Assembly (NCBI GenBank): GCA_913019905.1 | Contig: CAJVZD010000046.1 | Location: forward strand, 1-38,021 | Length of the DNA: 38,021 bases | Source of the DNA: an uncultured Cellvibrionales bacterium | Lineage (GTDB): Bacteria > Pseudomonadota > Gammaproteobacteria > Pseudomonadales > Dasaniaceae | Reading direction: 5' to 3' | Shown: positions 17,562 to 25,814 of the stretch, piece by piece | How positions within the stretch are numbered: the stretch's first letter is position 1 | How the letters are laid out: the number at the start of each line of letters is the position of its first letter | Notes under the pieces: generated by a model | What the model was told of the DNA's origin: nothing | Seen by the model: the letters and a program-made list of their open reading frames with translations, nothing else | Database searches by the model: none | Translations under genes and position numbers: made by a program

Positions 17562-17901
17562 AAAGGTAAAAAGGTAAAAAGGTGACGAGCTGAGATCAAT
17601 CGCTGAGTCTATCTAAATAGCGTTTGCCGACATCGGAATATAGTCGGCCAAAATAGGGAGGGAATCTTGGAATTTATGTTTGCTAGAGCTGTTCGAAACA
17701 TAACTCACAGCGATAAAATCAAGCCCAGTACTTTAACTCAATTACCGACTTTCCCAAAAACGATCAGCCTAAAGCGTTTGTTCTCACAAGCGTGAAATAG
17801 CGCTCCCTATGTTGGAGATAATAGCTGCCTCTATTCATTCGATTCATTGGATTCATTGGCGACGCCTCCACAGGGGTAAGCGTAAATGGAACTGCGCTTG
17901 T
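17562..17901. other. Intergenic region with a triple 8-bp repeat
   Basis: Three tandem copies of AAAAGGTA (last copy ends G) start at the ilvM stop codon, 17561-17584. The remaining 300 bp between the convergent ilvM and the TPR/beta-barrel gene show no ORF, and I do not find a clear terminator. Confidence 0.5.
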
Positions 17902-19188
17902 TTACCGAAATTCCCAGGCAATTCCAAGTTTAACTAGTCTTTGTTGGTAGTCGTAAATTTCGATATTGGATTGATTGTTCATATAGCTCAAGCTGGCATT
18001 GATATTCCACTCTTTGGAGAATTTCCACTTTGCCTGCAAGCTGGCTTTGTAGCGTTGGTCGTCGCGATTGACTCGCAAACCGCTGAGATAAAGGTTGTGG
18101 TCTTGATACTCGCTGTCACGATATTCCAGTGTCATATTCAAGCGCCATTGTTGTTGTTCGTATAACCATGTCCCTAAGAGGCTATGACGATCAGGTGAGA
18201 AGCTTCGATAACTCGCCAGTGACTCAGCATCCTGGCGACGATCCTGCTCGAACCGATAATTCAACTCCCAGCTATGATGGCTGTCAATATGACTGCCAAT
18301 GGTCAGTTTTAGTTGTTCACTATGGCCCGAATTCGGGTCGTAGAAAGTATTTAAACTGTCTACTTCACGAAAGCGATAGTTCACGCCCCAATGTCCCAGC
18401 TTTCTAAAACGTTGGATTAACCCCACCTCGGCACTAATATTTTGTAGATAACCTTCATCATCAAGTTGGCTTGTGTCAAAGTTTACCCCAGCGAACCAAT
18501 ACCCATCTATTATTTCCGTATATTTTCGGACACCCAATTTGGCAAAATTAGCGTCATAGCGTGTGGTTTTTTCGTACTTTGAGCTATACAAAATCCCATC
18601 GACTAACCATTTATTCATTCGATTGCCATTGGTCTGCCAACGAAAATACGCCTGCGACTCGATTAGATTGTCGCTAGTACCGGTGTTTTGCTCTTGAGAT
18701 GGAGTCAACAAATTATCGTAGTTCCCCGTTTCAATCTTTGTACCTAGGATCCAGCTTCCTTGCTTATCGCTGTCGCGCTCTGGGTTACTGCGGGCCATCC
18801 TTATAAGCTGGCGATGTGCCAGGGCTATCATGCTGTCGTTTTCAGAGTGTTGAATCATTGTCTCGAAATGAATTTTGGCTGCCTGGAAATTACCGAGTTT
18901 TTTCTCCGTAATGGCGAGATTATAGTTTATCAAATCTTCACTGGGATTAGCTTCCTGCAGCTGAGAAAATAACTCTCTGGCCTCGATCCAGTGCTTGAGT
19001 TTGAAATGACAAATGGCCAAGTTATAAATAACTTCGGCACTATCATCGGTTTTCGCAAGGTGGGAAAATAGCTCAATTGCTCTGCTGATATCCCCGTTGG
19101 TAAAGGCGTCTGACGCCTCGGTGAATCGACTGTCTGCTAAAGCTGCAGACGATAGATAGAGGCCAAATACGAAAATGAATTTGTACAC
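17902..19188 (-). CDS. Outer-membrane protein: N-terminal TPR repeats plus C-terminal beta-barrel
   Basis: A 428-residue exported protein. A signal peptide (FVFGLYLSSAALA, about 1-18) is followed by about four TPR-like helical repeats (20-140; for example AEVIYNLAICHFKLKHWIEA). From about 145 the chain shows alternating polar and aromatic residues in many short strands (WLVDGILYSSKYE, WELNYRFEQDRR, WKFSKEWNINASLSY) and ends KLGIAWEFR, typical of an outer-membrane barrel of about 12-14 strands. This domain order recalls Slam (DUF560) surface-lipoprotein translocators, but I cannot assign it to that family by eye. It is the last gene of the ECF sigma operon, 87 bp after the small exported protein. 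Confidence 0.8.
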   Translation of the reverse strand: MYKFIFVFGLYLSSAALADSRFTEASDAFTNGDISRAIELFSHLAKTDDSAEVIYNLAICHFKLKHWIEARELFSQLQEANPSEDLINYNLAITEKKLGNFQAAKIHFETMIQHSENDSMIALAHRQLIRMARSNPERDSDKQGSWILGTKIETGNYDNLLTPSQEQNTGTSDNLIESQAYFRWQTNGNRMNKWLVDGILYSSKYEKTTRYDANFAKLGVRKYTEIIDGYWFAGVNFDTSQLDDEGYLQNISAEVGLIQRFRKLGHWGVNYRFREVDSLNTFYDPNSGHSEQLKLTIGSHIDSHHSWELNYRFEQDRRQDAESLASYRSFSPDRHSLLGTWLYEQQQWRLNMTLEYRDSEYQDHNLYLSGLRVNRDDQRYKASLQAKWKFSKEWNINASLSYMNNQSNIEIYDYQQRLVKLGIAWEFR

Positions 19189-19275
19189 GCGTAGGCATTC
19201 CTTATATAGGTCGACCGATGAGATGCTTTATCGTCGAAGTCTTGATCGTTGAACGAAACTGTTATTTTGTGTGGG

Positions 19276-19644
19276 TTATTGATCGAGTTCTATTGCCATT
19301 CCGTTGGGATCTGGAGCGTCTGAGGGTCCCGGTAAATCATCGGGTCCCGGTAGATCATTGCCACCAGGTCCCGTAGAGATTAGAGTATCGTTAATCTCGT
19401 CTATTTCTAGATTCTCGGGCTGCAATAGTTCAGGCGTTTTTTGGGATGACTTTAACTCTTTCGCCAATTTCAAACGCAATAAGGCTTTGTCCGGACCGGT
19501 GATTTTTTTTACAGCTAGATCACCCCTTCCGACCAGCTTTATTTTTACATCATCCATATCAATTTTATTCATTTCTGCCATTGAGGCGACGGATGTGAAA
19601 AGCAGTGCGTTCAATAATACGGATGAAAATAGTAATCTCTTCAT
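19276..19644 (-). CDS. Small exported Pro/Gly/Asp-rich protein of unknown function
   Basis: 122 residues. Residues 1-23 form a signal peptide (hydrophobic LLFSSVLLNALLFTSVA, probable cleavage after SMA). The middle (25-75) is charged and probably helical (ALLRLKLAKELK). Residues 91-115 are a low-complexity tail with the recurring phrase LPGP (DLPGPDDLPGPSD), acidic and flexible. No cysteine for lipidation is present. The gene lies 12 bp after the anti-sigma gene and 87 bp before the TPR/barrel gene, in the same orientation, so it is very probably cotranscribed and may be a partner or cargo of the barrel. No family is recognised. Confidence 0.75.
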   Translation of the reverse strand: MKRLLFSSVLLNALLFTSVASMAEMNKIDMDDVKIKLVGRGDLAVKKITGPDKALLRLKLAKELKSSQKTPELLQPENLEIDEINDTLISTGPGGNDLPGPDDLPGPSDAPDPNGMAIELDQ

Positions 19645-19656
19645 TGGACTAATAAC

Positions 19657-20361
19657 CTAAATTAAAGTTTTCGTTTGCTGCGGATGCGGTCGCTGTGTAG
19701 TAATGTTCACGGGTAGTTGAAAATGCTTTGTGCTTTTTTGATATTTCAAACTGCCGGATATAATTAAGGGTTTCTTGTTCTCTAGCTGAGAGGTTAAAGT
19801 TACGGGTAGCTCTAGTACATTGACGCCTTTTTCCAAGTTCACCGGCCACTCGATGCGTTGCATTTCTTCAAGGCCACGCCAGCGAAGCTGATCGGGAAAC
19901 TCCAAAGCAAGGTTAGCCTGTAACATATCTGCAGGTACCTCTATCATAAGAGATATGTTTGAAGCGTTTAGCACTTGCTGTGCGAAAACGGTTTCTTTGA
20001 TATCGGCCGACGAAGATGGCTGTAGAGACGTCTGGGAGAAAAAACCCAGCGTAAATACTAGGAGAATTCCGCAGGCAATGGCCAAACCTTGTCCGAGCCA
20101 GGAAGAGGGGGACGATCTTTCGCCTGCTGTCAATTGTTGATGTGTTGTACGTGCAGTGCGTAAAAAGAACTCGACACGTTCAGGTGCCAATGTCGAAGTT
20201 GAAGTTCTTTCTAATGTTTTCAAATAGTGCCTAACACTGTTGTAAGAGTCTTGGCAATTTTCACAGCGCTTTATATGGTGCAACATTAATCCATCGTGAG
20301 GCAGATCAAGTTCATCAAGGCTGCGACTATAAAGAAATTCGTCAATAGTTTTACAGTTCAT
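19657..20361 (-). CDS. Membrane-anchored zinc-finger anti-sigma factor
   Basis: A 234-residue protein. The N-terminal cytoplasmic domain contains the ZAS zinc-binding motif H-x3-C-x2-C as His29-IKR-Cys33-EN-Cys36, the sigma-binding module of zf-HC2 anti-sigma factors. One transmembrane helix follows at about 88-109 (WLGQGLAIACGILLVFTLGF), then a periplasmic domain of about 125 residues, predicted beta-rich (LQANLALEFPDQLRWRGL), which is probably the sensor. The gene begins 4 bp after the sigma gene stop. By analogy it holds the ECF sigma inactive until an envelope signal is perceived; the signal is unknown. Confidence 0.85.
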   Translation of the reverse strand: MNCKTIDEFLYSRSLDELDLPHDGLMLHHIKRCENCQDSYNSVRHYLKTLERTSTSTLAPERVEFFLRTARTTHQQLTAGERSSPSSWLGQGLAIACGILLVFTLGFFSQTSLQPSSSADIKETVFAQQVLNASNISLMIEVPADMLQANLALEFPDQLRWRGLEEMQRIEWPVNLEKGVNVLELPVTLTSQLENKKPLIISGSLKYQKSTKHFQLPVNITTQRPHPQQTKTLI

Positions 20362-20365
20362 CTTA

Positions 20366-20929
20366 TCAACCTCGGTGGGCTAGACTTGTTTCCAGCATTT
20401 CAGGTGTTAGTCTTAGGCGTTTTTCTAGCTGTTTGCGACCGCGGTGCAAGTGTGACTTTAGTGTACCAACAGGCATATCGATCATGCTGCTAATCTCCGG
20501 TAAACTATAGCCATTCAAATCGTGGAGATTAATCACCGCGCGTTGTTCGGAGCTTAATTTTTCCAGCCCGCGATGTAATTGGACCTTGAAGTACTGGTCT
20601 TCAGAAAGAGACTCACTTGGCAATTGTGCTTCTAACTCATGATTGTTGACGTCCTCAAACTCTGGTTGTCGCCGATATGCTCGATGACGATCCACAAAGC
20701 GATAGTACATGCAGCGGTTTAACCACGCGGGCAGGTTTTTTACTTGTTTGAGCTCTTGCTGCTTTCGAAAAGTCTTCAAAAGTACATCTTGCAACAAGTC
20801 ATCAGCATCGTAATTGTTGCCAGTGTAGTGATATGCCTGTTTATACAAACCGTCGATATGTGGTCGTAACAAAGCTTCAAACTTCTCTTGGCGCGAATTC
20901 GGGGAGAAAATTTTCAAAAAACTCTTCAT
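20366..20929 (-). CDS. ECF-subfamily RNA polymerase sigma factor
   Basis: A 187-residue sigma-70 of the extracytoplasmic function group. Region 2 is AYHYTGNNYDADDLLQDVLL and NLPAWLNRCMYYRFVDRHRA, with the DLLQDV core-binding motif. Region 4 is LSSEQRAVINLHDLNGYSL through GTLKSHLHRGRKQLEK, the -35 recognition helix-turn-helix. No region 1 or 3 is present, as expected. It leads a tight operon with its anti-sigma, the small exported protein and the TPR/barrel protein. A GGAAC box lies upstream on the minus strand, but its distance to a CGTAA box is too long for a standard ECF promoter, so autoregulation is unproven. Confidence 0.92.
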   Translation of the reverse strand: MKSFLKIFSPNSRQEKFEALLRPHIDGLYKQAYHYTGNNYDADDLLQDVLLKTFRKQQELKQVKNLPAWLNRCMYYRFVDRHRAYRRQPEFEDVNNHELEAQLPSESLSEDQYFKVQLHRGLEKLSSEQRAVINLHDLNGYSLPEISSMIDMPVGTLKSHLHRGRKQLEKRLRLTPEMLETSLAHRG

Positions 20930-21096
20930 AATAGTACTGACGAATACGGGGAAAAAAGGGTTGCAATTATTTTATCTAGCATACGTTATGAACCGTTTTG
21001 ATTTGTAAAAATTCGTTACGAAATTGTTGTGATTTGTCGCGTTGTTCCGAAACGAAAAAACAAGACTTTGTTTGGTAAATAGATCGTAAAGGGTCG

Positions 21097-21126
21097 AAAA
21101 AAAGCACAGCCATTAAATGGCTGTGC
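21097..21126 (-). terminator. Rho-independent terminator (minus strand)
   Basis: A 10-bp perfect stem GCACAGCCAT/ATGGCTGTGC with a TAA loop (21104-21126), followed on the minus strand by seven U (21097-21103). It lies 128 bp downstream of the 16-residue-repeat gene and upstream of the sigma gene, separating the two transcription units. Confidence 0.88.
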
Positions 21127-21254
21127 AAACGCCTCATAGGGTCGCAGGGGCTCCAATTCCGGTGAAATAGAGCCTCTGCAATGATCCTGTAGATATTTTA
21201 CTCACACACCGGAAATCAGTGAGAAAAGCTAAGGTTCGGCGCGACGACAGCGAA

Positions 21255-21707
21255 CTACTGCTGTACCTCTTTTAACTTAAGCAAATTTGCCGACCCGGTT
21301 AGCATAAGGCCGTCTAACACGTGAGCGTCGCTGTCATCCATTGACTCGTGCAGATTAGGGAACTCTGATAAAGTTTCCATCGCGTTGTCCAGCTCTGAAC
21401 CCATTCCGCTTTGAGCTGATACATCGGCGAGTTCTGTAGGAATATTAGCCAAACCCCCTTGCGCTGAGACGTCAGCGATGGCTGTTGGTAGTTCAGTCAT
21501 TCCACCTTGGGCTGAAATATCAGCGATATCTGTCGGTAGCTCTGCTAAGTCACCTTGCGCAGAAACATCGGATAGCTCTATCGGTACATCACCGAAATCG
21601 CCTGCGACAGAAACATCATCGCGTTCTTCAGTGGGTAAATCGGCCATTGCCACGCTACAAAAAAATATCGTGGCAAGCATCGAGAGTGATTTAAAAGTAA
21701 TGTTCAT
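21255..21707 (-). CDS. Exported protein with five 16-residue tandem repeats, unknown function
   Basis: 150 residues. A signal peptide (LSMLATIFFCSVAMA, about 1-22) is followed by five repeats with exact 16-residue period beginning at Asp31, Asp47, Asp63, Asp79 and Asp95. The best unit is DVSAQGDLAELPTDIA; invariant or nearly so are D, V/I, S, A, G and the P of the LPT/IPT step. A half unit (DLPTEERD) precedes and a non-repetitive acidic tail follows. No cysteines are present, so it is not a lipoprotein. It sits alone, ending 325 bp before the ECF sigma gene, with its own terminator and a hairpin in its leader. No family is recognised; exact periodicity suggests a repeat solenoid or binding surface. 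Confidence 0.8.
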   Translation of the reverse strand: MNITFKSLSMLATIFFCSVAMADLPTEERDDVSVAGDFGDVPIELSDVSAQGDLAELPTDIADISAQGGMTELPTAIADVSAQGGLANIPTELADVSAQSGMGSELDNAMETLSEFPNLHESMDDSDAHVLDGLMLTGSANLLKLKEVQQ

Positions 21708-21739
21708 AATTCAACCTAATTTGTTGTTGGTCCAAAATT

Positions 21740-21764
21740 GTTTTCCTGTTTGGAGCAGGAAAAC
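21740..21764 (-). promoter_or_regulatory. 9-bp inverted repeat in the leader of the repeat-protein gene
   Basis: GTTTTCCTG (21740-21748) and CAGGAAAAC (21756-21764) form a perfect 9-bp inverted repeat with a 7-nt spacer, 33-57 bp upstream of the ATG. It may be an operator or a 5'-UTR hairpin; no U-run follows it in the direction of transcription, so a terminator is unlikely. Confidence 0.6.
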
Positions 21765-22252
21765 CCTAGTAGAGGCGTTAGTATTCGTCCTTTTCATGCC
21801 GAGATTTCAATCTGTGGATAGACATGAATCCAAGCTCCATTTTTTACCGACTCTTTATTGTCACTTCCTGCGTGAGCCTTAATCCGTCCTTGTACTGTAA
21901 TTGACGCCAGATGAGTCATATCGGTTGCAGATGTTTTTGATAATGAGGAAAAGAAGAAGAGGTAGGACCGAAAATGCAAGCCAATTTGGAAGAGGTTGGT
22001 TCTGTTAATAATTCAGCTTGTGTGAAAACCCAAAGGGTACTGTTTCACATTAAAGAGTTGCCATTAAATCGAGCAGGAGATCCTCCTCATGGCCGATTGC
22101 TATTTACGCTTCATAAGCGCAAATTTACGAACTTCCCCGTATTAATTATTTCTTACAGGATTAGTTTCGACCCAATCTCGGCCGTAAGCCGGGAGTGTAA
22201 AGCAGCTCATCAAATGAAAGATTGAGATGATAATGGCGTAGCTACCGGGATC
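21765..22252. other. Intergenic region, nothing supported
   Basis: About 490 bp between the repeat-protein leader and the thioesterase 3' end. A plus-strand frame at 21974-22225 lacks a ribosome site and recognisable features. I see no RNA gene. Confidence 0.35.
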
Positions 22253-23053
22253 TTAGGTGGAAGGTAAAAGAAGCGCTATTTGTCGAGATTGGGCGACCAA
22301 GTGACCATCTTCGTCCCAGAGATTACCCGATTCGATAATTCTTCCATCTTGCAGGTCTTCGGTCAAAAACTCCCCTAAGACCCACCCTGATACGGGTGCT
22401 CTTCTAACGTGGATGGTTAGTTCTACCGTGGGTACCCAGCCGATATTGCCAAACAAACCAAATACGGAGGGGGGGAAAGCGTCGCTGAACATCAGTAGTG
22501 CTAAGCAATCCGGTGGAGACAGGTCTTTAAAGCGAATCCAACCGGAAATCTTTGCCTCACCGGCCTGGGCTGCTAGTGCCTGGTCGGGGTGGAGTCGGGT
22601 ATCAAGGCGAGCGCGAATGGGTAGTTCTACGCCCTGTTGATCCCCTGAGCGTTGAATGCATTTATCGGGAGAAGGAATATGTGGAGCGGTACGCGTTAAC
22701 GGTGGGTCAGTTAATACACCGTCTCCTGCTAGGCCGAATACAGCAATCACAGTAAGTCTCGTTTTGCCATCTTGAATTAAGCGTGCGCTCGCTGTGCCCA
22801 TAGTCCTTCCACGGCGAATAAGTTCAACGTCTACACGGCATGCTTTATTGGAAAGGCCCGGGCGCAGGTAGTGACCAGTTACGCTAACGGGTATCGGAAA
22901 TTCTGGAAACAGCTGCGCGATAGCACGCACAGTTAACGCTAGCAGGTAACCACCATTGGGGTTGTTGCCAATATTCCATTGGTCGCTCAACATGCCTTCC
23001 CATTCCAAATCATCAACTTGTCGGAGGGTAGTTTCGATATCAAAATCGCTCAT
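22253..23053 (-). CDS. Acyl-CoA thioesterase-like protein (double hot-dog, TesB/4HBT_3 type)
   Basis: A 266-residue protein with two hot-dog halves. The first half holds WNIGNNPNGGYLLALTVRAI, the conserved NPNGGY segment preceding the central helix, then ELIRRGRTMGTASARLIQDG, matching the R-GRxxxxxxarl strand motif of this superfamily. The second half contains FSDAFPPSVFGLFGNIGWVPTVELTIHVR, similar to the DAxPP...wvpTveLtvh consensus. It is predicted to hydrolyse or bind acyl-CoA thioesters; specificity is unknown. It is the last ordinary chromosomal gene before the cassette array. Confidence 0.85.
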   Translation of the reverse strand: MSDFDIETTLRQVDDLEWEGMLSDQWNIGNNPNGGYLLALTVRAIAQLFPEFPIPVSVTGHYLRPGLSNKACRVDVELIRRGRTMGTASARLIQDGKTRLTVIAVFGLAGDGVLTDPPLTRTAPHIPSPDKCIQRSGDQQGVELPIRARLDTRLHPDQALAAQAGEAKISGWIRFKDLSPPDCLALLMFSDAFPPSVFGLFGNIGWVPTVELTIHVRRAPVSGWVLGEFLTEDLQDGRIIESGNLWDEDGHLVAQSRQIALLLPST

Positions 23054-23514
23054 TGTGTGTCTCTAGGTAGTTATAGGTGATTTAAGGGAAAACGCAGTTA
23101 CCGAGTTGCGCCAAGTCAGTTTTCGGGTTCCTCAATCGTGCTAGTGGCCAAGCCACCATGAAGATTCCGTGGGCAGAAAAAGGTTCTCCATTTTTGGTAT
23201 TTATAGTGAATTATGTGTTGTTGAAAAGCAACTTTCAACACACGAATGACGACGCGCTGGCTAATGTTTTCGATTCACTCGCTAGATCTGAATTCTCTTT
23301 ACCGACTGGATCAGGCAAATAAAATCACTTCATCCTTAGACACTTGCACTACTGATCAGCCGTGTACCTGTGGCCTGCTCTGCTTGTGGTATCGGCGTAT
23401 CGTCTTTCTTTTGGCGTGCCACCCGCGCGGGACCTGAATTTGAAATTAACTGAATACAACCCAAGAGGTTTCGCCCTTCACCAAGGAAGATTTAGTCTTT
23501 AGCGTTGAATTTGC
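23054..23514. other. Intergenic boundary between chromosome and cassette array
   Basis: No gene is supported over 23054-23840. Around 23215-23241 an imperfect inverted repeat (GTGTTG ... AAA/TTTCAACAC with a 3-nt bulge) is visible. No integron integrase gene or obvious attI is present, although this is where both would be expected for a plus-oriented cassette array. Confidence 0.4.
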
Positions 23515-23532
23515 GACGTAATATTTTGCGTC
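23515..23532. promoter_or_regulatory. Palindromic operator copy 1
   Basis: GACGTAATATTTTGCGTC, an 18-bp imperfect palindrome GACGTAA-N4-TTGCGTC. It is the first of three copies upstream of the LtrA-family gene. Confidence 0.7.
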
Positions 23533-23656
23533 ACAGAAACTGTAAATTTCCATAAATCAAGATGAACGCTGGCCTAACGAGCAATGGCCCAGTCGGTGCT
23601 GCTAGAAATATATGTCTTAGCGACGTTTGTTTTTTAACAGTCTTTAGATAGTAGTT

Positions 23657-23674
23657 GACGTAATGTTTTGCGTC
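23657..23674. promoter_or_regulatory. Palindromic operator copy 2
   Basis: GACGTAATGTTTTGCGTC, differing from copy 1 at one central base, 142 bp further on. Confidence 0.7.
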
Positions 23675-23758
23675 GTAGACTATAGATGACTGTAAGCGTT
23701 TGATTGCGAAGTGTTTTCTTCGTTGGATTAAGAAAAATTAAGACTATCACGTCGTCGG

Positions 23759-23776
23759 GACGTAAAACTTTACGTC
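23759..23776. promoter_or_regulatory. Palindromic operator copy 3, overlapping the -35 box
   Basis: GACGTAAAACTTTACGTC has perfect 8-bp arms around AC. It covers the TTTACG -35 hexamer of the promoter for the downstream gene, the classical position for repression. Confidence 0.75.
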
Positions 23777-23796
23777 TCGGGGACATTGAATATAAT
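23769..23796 (+). promoter_or_regulatory. Sigma-70 promoter of the LtrA-family gene
   Basis: -35 TTTACG (23769-23774), 16-bp spacer, perfect -10 TATAAT (23791-23796). Transcription would start near 23803, about 38 bp before the ATG. It is repressed or modulated through the overlapping palindrome. Confidence 0.75.
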
Positions 23797-23840
23797 GTTA
23801 TGCTCCTTTTACAAAATGGCACTTACTAAGATGAGGATAC

Positions 23841-24992
23841 ATGAAGACATCTCCGTTATTTAAGCCGGTTTCACTTCGAGTAGATGAAGGCCATCGACAG
23901 ACTACATGGTTAGAACTTTTTTTTGATTTGGCTTTTGTCGTTTCCATTGCATCTCTTACCACGATGCTTGTGCACAACCCCACACTTGAGGGGCTCGCTA
24001 TCTATGTGTCTCTATTTTTTCCTGTTTTTTGGGCGTGGAATCAACTCACGTGGTATGCCACCCATTTTGACAATAACGACGTTTTTTTTAGAGTCATGTA
24101 CCTATGCGCTATCTTATCGGTTCTAATTCTTGCCGCTTCAATAGAAAAAATACCCAAGGGAGAGACTACACTCTTTGTACTTTCCTATGCGCTCATCCAA
24201 CTCTGCTTGGCTGCCGGCTGGATTCGTGTTTATTTTAACAATCAGGATTTCAAATCATTTTCGCTGAAAATTCTCATTGGCCCTGTCATCGGAGGTATCG
24301 TATGGATTGCATCATTAGTGCTACCCGTTCCCGAGCAATACTATGCCTGGCTTGTTGCAATAGTCATTCAGGTGGCTGCACCATACATCGCATGGAAAAC
24401 TAAGAACTTTGATATTCCAATCCATATTAACCATGTCATCGAGCGCTATTGCCTGCTCACCATCATTGTTTTGGGAGAATCCCTAGTCGCTGTTTCGGCT
24501 GGTATTGATGCAACACCAGGTTCAGGTGTATTTCTCACGGCAATTTTTGGATATGTTGCCGTTGCATGTATATGGTGGACCTACTTTAACTGGGACTTTG
24601 ATAATGTAAGTACATTCAAAGGCATATCCAATCTGTTTGCATTTGGATATGGACATTTTGTTATTTTTCTTCTTATTGCCGCTTTTGGAGCAGGAGTTGA
24701 GATCGCAATCCATTCACAAGAACATGGTGGCCATTCAACACTTATAGAAAGGTTGCTGATTGTATTCACACCACCTCTTTACCTGATATCCCTTTCAATA
24801 TTAAACAGATTTAGCTGGGGCATGCTCTTTGATAAAAAAATGGTAGCCCGAATAGTCATTGCTGTACTGTCTTTTATCTTAGCTTTTTTAGCGGGTCATG
24901 CATCTTCTGTCGTTCTTACTGGAGGAGTCGCACTTTTGATGGTCTGTTTAGTAACTTATGAAGTAATGTTTTGTGCCGAGCCACAAGATTAA
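23841..24992 (+). CDS. Low temperature requirement protein A (LtrA) family membrane protein
   Basis: 383 residues with about 11-12 hydrophobic segments. The opening TTWLELFFDLAFVVSI is the family signature and the motif VIERYCLLTIIVLGESLVAV occurs at mid-protein, as in LtrA of Listeria (unrelated to the intron maturase of the same name). It is an inner-membrane protein of unknown biochemical role, linked in Listeria to growth in the cold. GAGGA precedes the ATG by 3 nt. It has its own promoter with three palindromes. An attC site starts 5 bp after the stop, so the gene is the first cassette of the array, or a chromosomal gene captured beside it. Confidence 0.85.
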   Translation: MKTSPLFKPVSLRVDEGHRQTTWLELFFDLAFVVSIASLTTMLVHNPTLEGLAIYVSLFFPVFWAWNQLTWYATHFDNNDVFFRVMYLCAILSVLILAASIEKIPKGETTLFVLSYALIQLCLAAGWIRVYFNNQDFKSFSLKILIGPVIGGIVWIASLVLPVPEQYYAWLVAIVIQVAAPYIAWKTKNFDIPIHINHVIERYCLLTIIVLGESLVAVSAGIDATPGSGVFLTAIFGYVAVACIWWTYFNWDFDNVSTFKGISNLFAFGYGHFVIFLLIAAFGAGVEIAIHSQEHGGHSTLIERLLIVFTPPLYLISLSILNRFSWGMLFDKKMVARIVIAVLSFILAFLAGHASSVVLTGGVALLMVCLVTYEVMFCAEPQD

Positions 24993-24996
24993 GATA

Positions 24997-25106
24997 GCAT
25001 AACAAATAGGTGCAGTCGGACATTTTCGGCAAAGCTTAAATCACGCCAGGACAAGCCTAGCACAATTTAATCTTCACCAAAAATGCCGCTGACCTAGGCG
25101 TTAGCA
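24997..25106 (+). other. attC site 1
   Basis: 110 bp from GCATAAC (24997) to GTTAGCA (25100-25106). The arms TAGGTGCAGTCGGACATTTT and AAAATGCCGCTGACCTA pair fully when three extra bases (G, T, A) of the first arm are left out, the extrahelical-base pattern that defines attC. Confidence 0.88.
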
Positions 25107-25130
25107 TTACAAAAAACGGAGTTCTATCGA

Positions 25131-25814
25131 ATGAAGGGTCTACAAAAATCAGCCGGGATTTCGGCAATTTCTGAGGGGCTTATCTATATTGTAGCTTTTG
25201 TATACTTCGGTGCTTTTTGGTCATACCCTGTCGATGGTAGTCCGGCAGAAAAAATGACTCACTTAGCAGAAAATCAGTTTCTATTTTCAATGATCTATTT
25301 CCTGATGTACGTGGTGTTTGGTGTTCTTTTAGCCGTACTCGTTATTGGCATCCATGAAAGACTCAAACATACAAACAGTCCAGTAGTTACAATTGGATCT
25401 TTATTTGGTGTCATTTGGGTTGGTCTGGTGATAGCAAGTGGAATGATCTCAAATATCGGGCTTGCTCATGCTATCGATCTGATGGATGCAGATCCGGTAA
25501 AAGCTCTTGATATGTGGATAATCGTCTCAGTGATAACAGAAAGTATAGGCGGAGGAAATGAATTAGTGGGTGGACTTTGGGTTCTATTAATTAGTGTAGC
25601 AGCTATAAAAGCGGGCTGGTTACCCCGGACGCTTAATTATCTTGGATTTCTTGTAGGTATAGCGGGCATTGCAACGATTTATCCTTACGAACTATTTACT
25701 GAAGTATTTGGTTTATCACAAATTGTTTGGTTTATTTGGTTGGGTATATATTTGCTAACCCAAGAAAATTCTAACAAATCAATCCAGTCGACCGTTAACG
25801 CGACGGCTGATTAA
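25131..25814 (+). CDS. DUF4386-like integral membrane protein (cassette gene)
   Basis: 227 residues with about six transmembrane segments (for example GLIYIVAFVYFGAFW, YFLMYVVFGVLLAVLVIG, TIGSLFGVIWVGLVIASGM). Composition and spacing resemble the DUF4386 family of small bacterial membrane proteins of unknown function, including the periplasmic-side GGGNELVGGLW loop. CGGAG lies 10 nt before the ATG, directly after attC site 1. The last 15 or so codons (25769 onward) coincide with attC site 2, so the hydrophilic C-terminus SNKSIQSTVNATAD is encoded by recombination-site sequence. Function unknown. Confidence 0.75.
   Translation: MKGLQKSAGISAISEGLIYIVAFVYFGAFWSYPVDGSPAEKMTHLAENQFLFSMIYFLMYVVFGVLLAVLVIGIHERLKHTNSPVVTIGSLFGVIWVGLVIASGMISNIGLAHAIDLMDADPVKALDMWIIVSVITESIGGGNELVGGLWVLLISVAAIKAGWLPRTLNYLGFLVGIAGIATIYPYELFTEVFGLSQIVWFIWLGIYLLTQENSNKSIQSTVNATAD

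Noticed and set aside
20930..21060. An ECF-type autoregulatory promoter (GGAAC ... CGTAA) upstream of the sigma gene.
   Set aside because: The spacing between the boxes is about 23 nt, against 15-17 nt normally, so it is not called.
21378..21617. Leucine-rich repeats in the 16-residue-repeat protein, because of the LPT..IA rhythm.
   Set aside because: The LxxLxLxxN core is absent and the unit is too short for known LRR classes.
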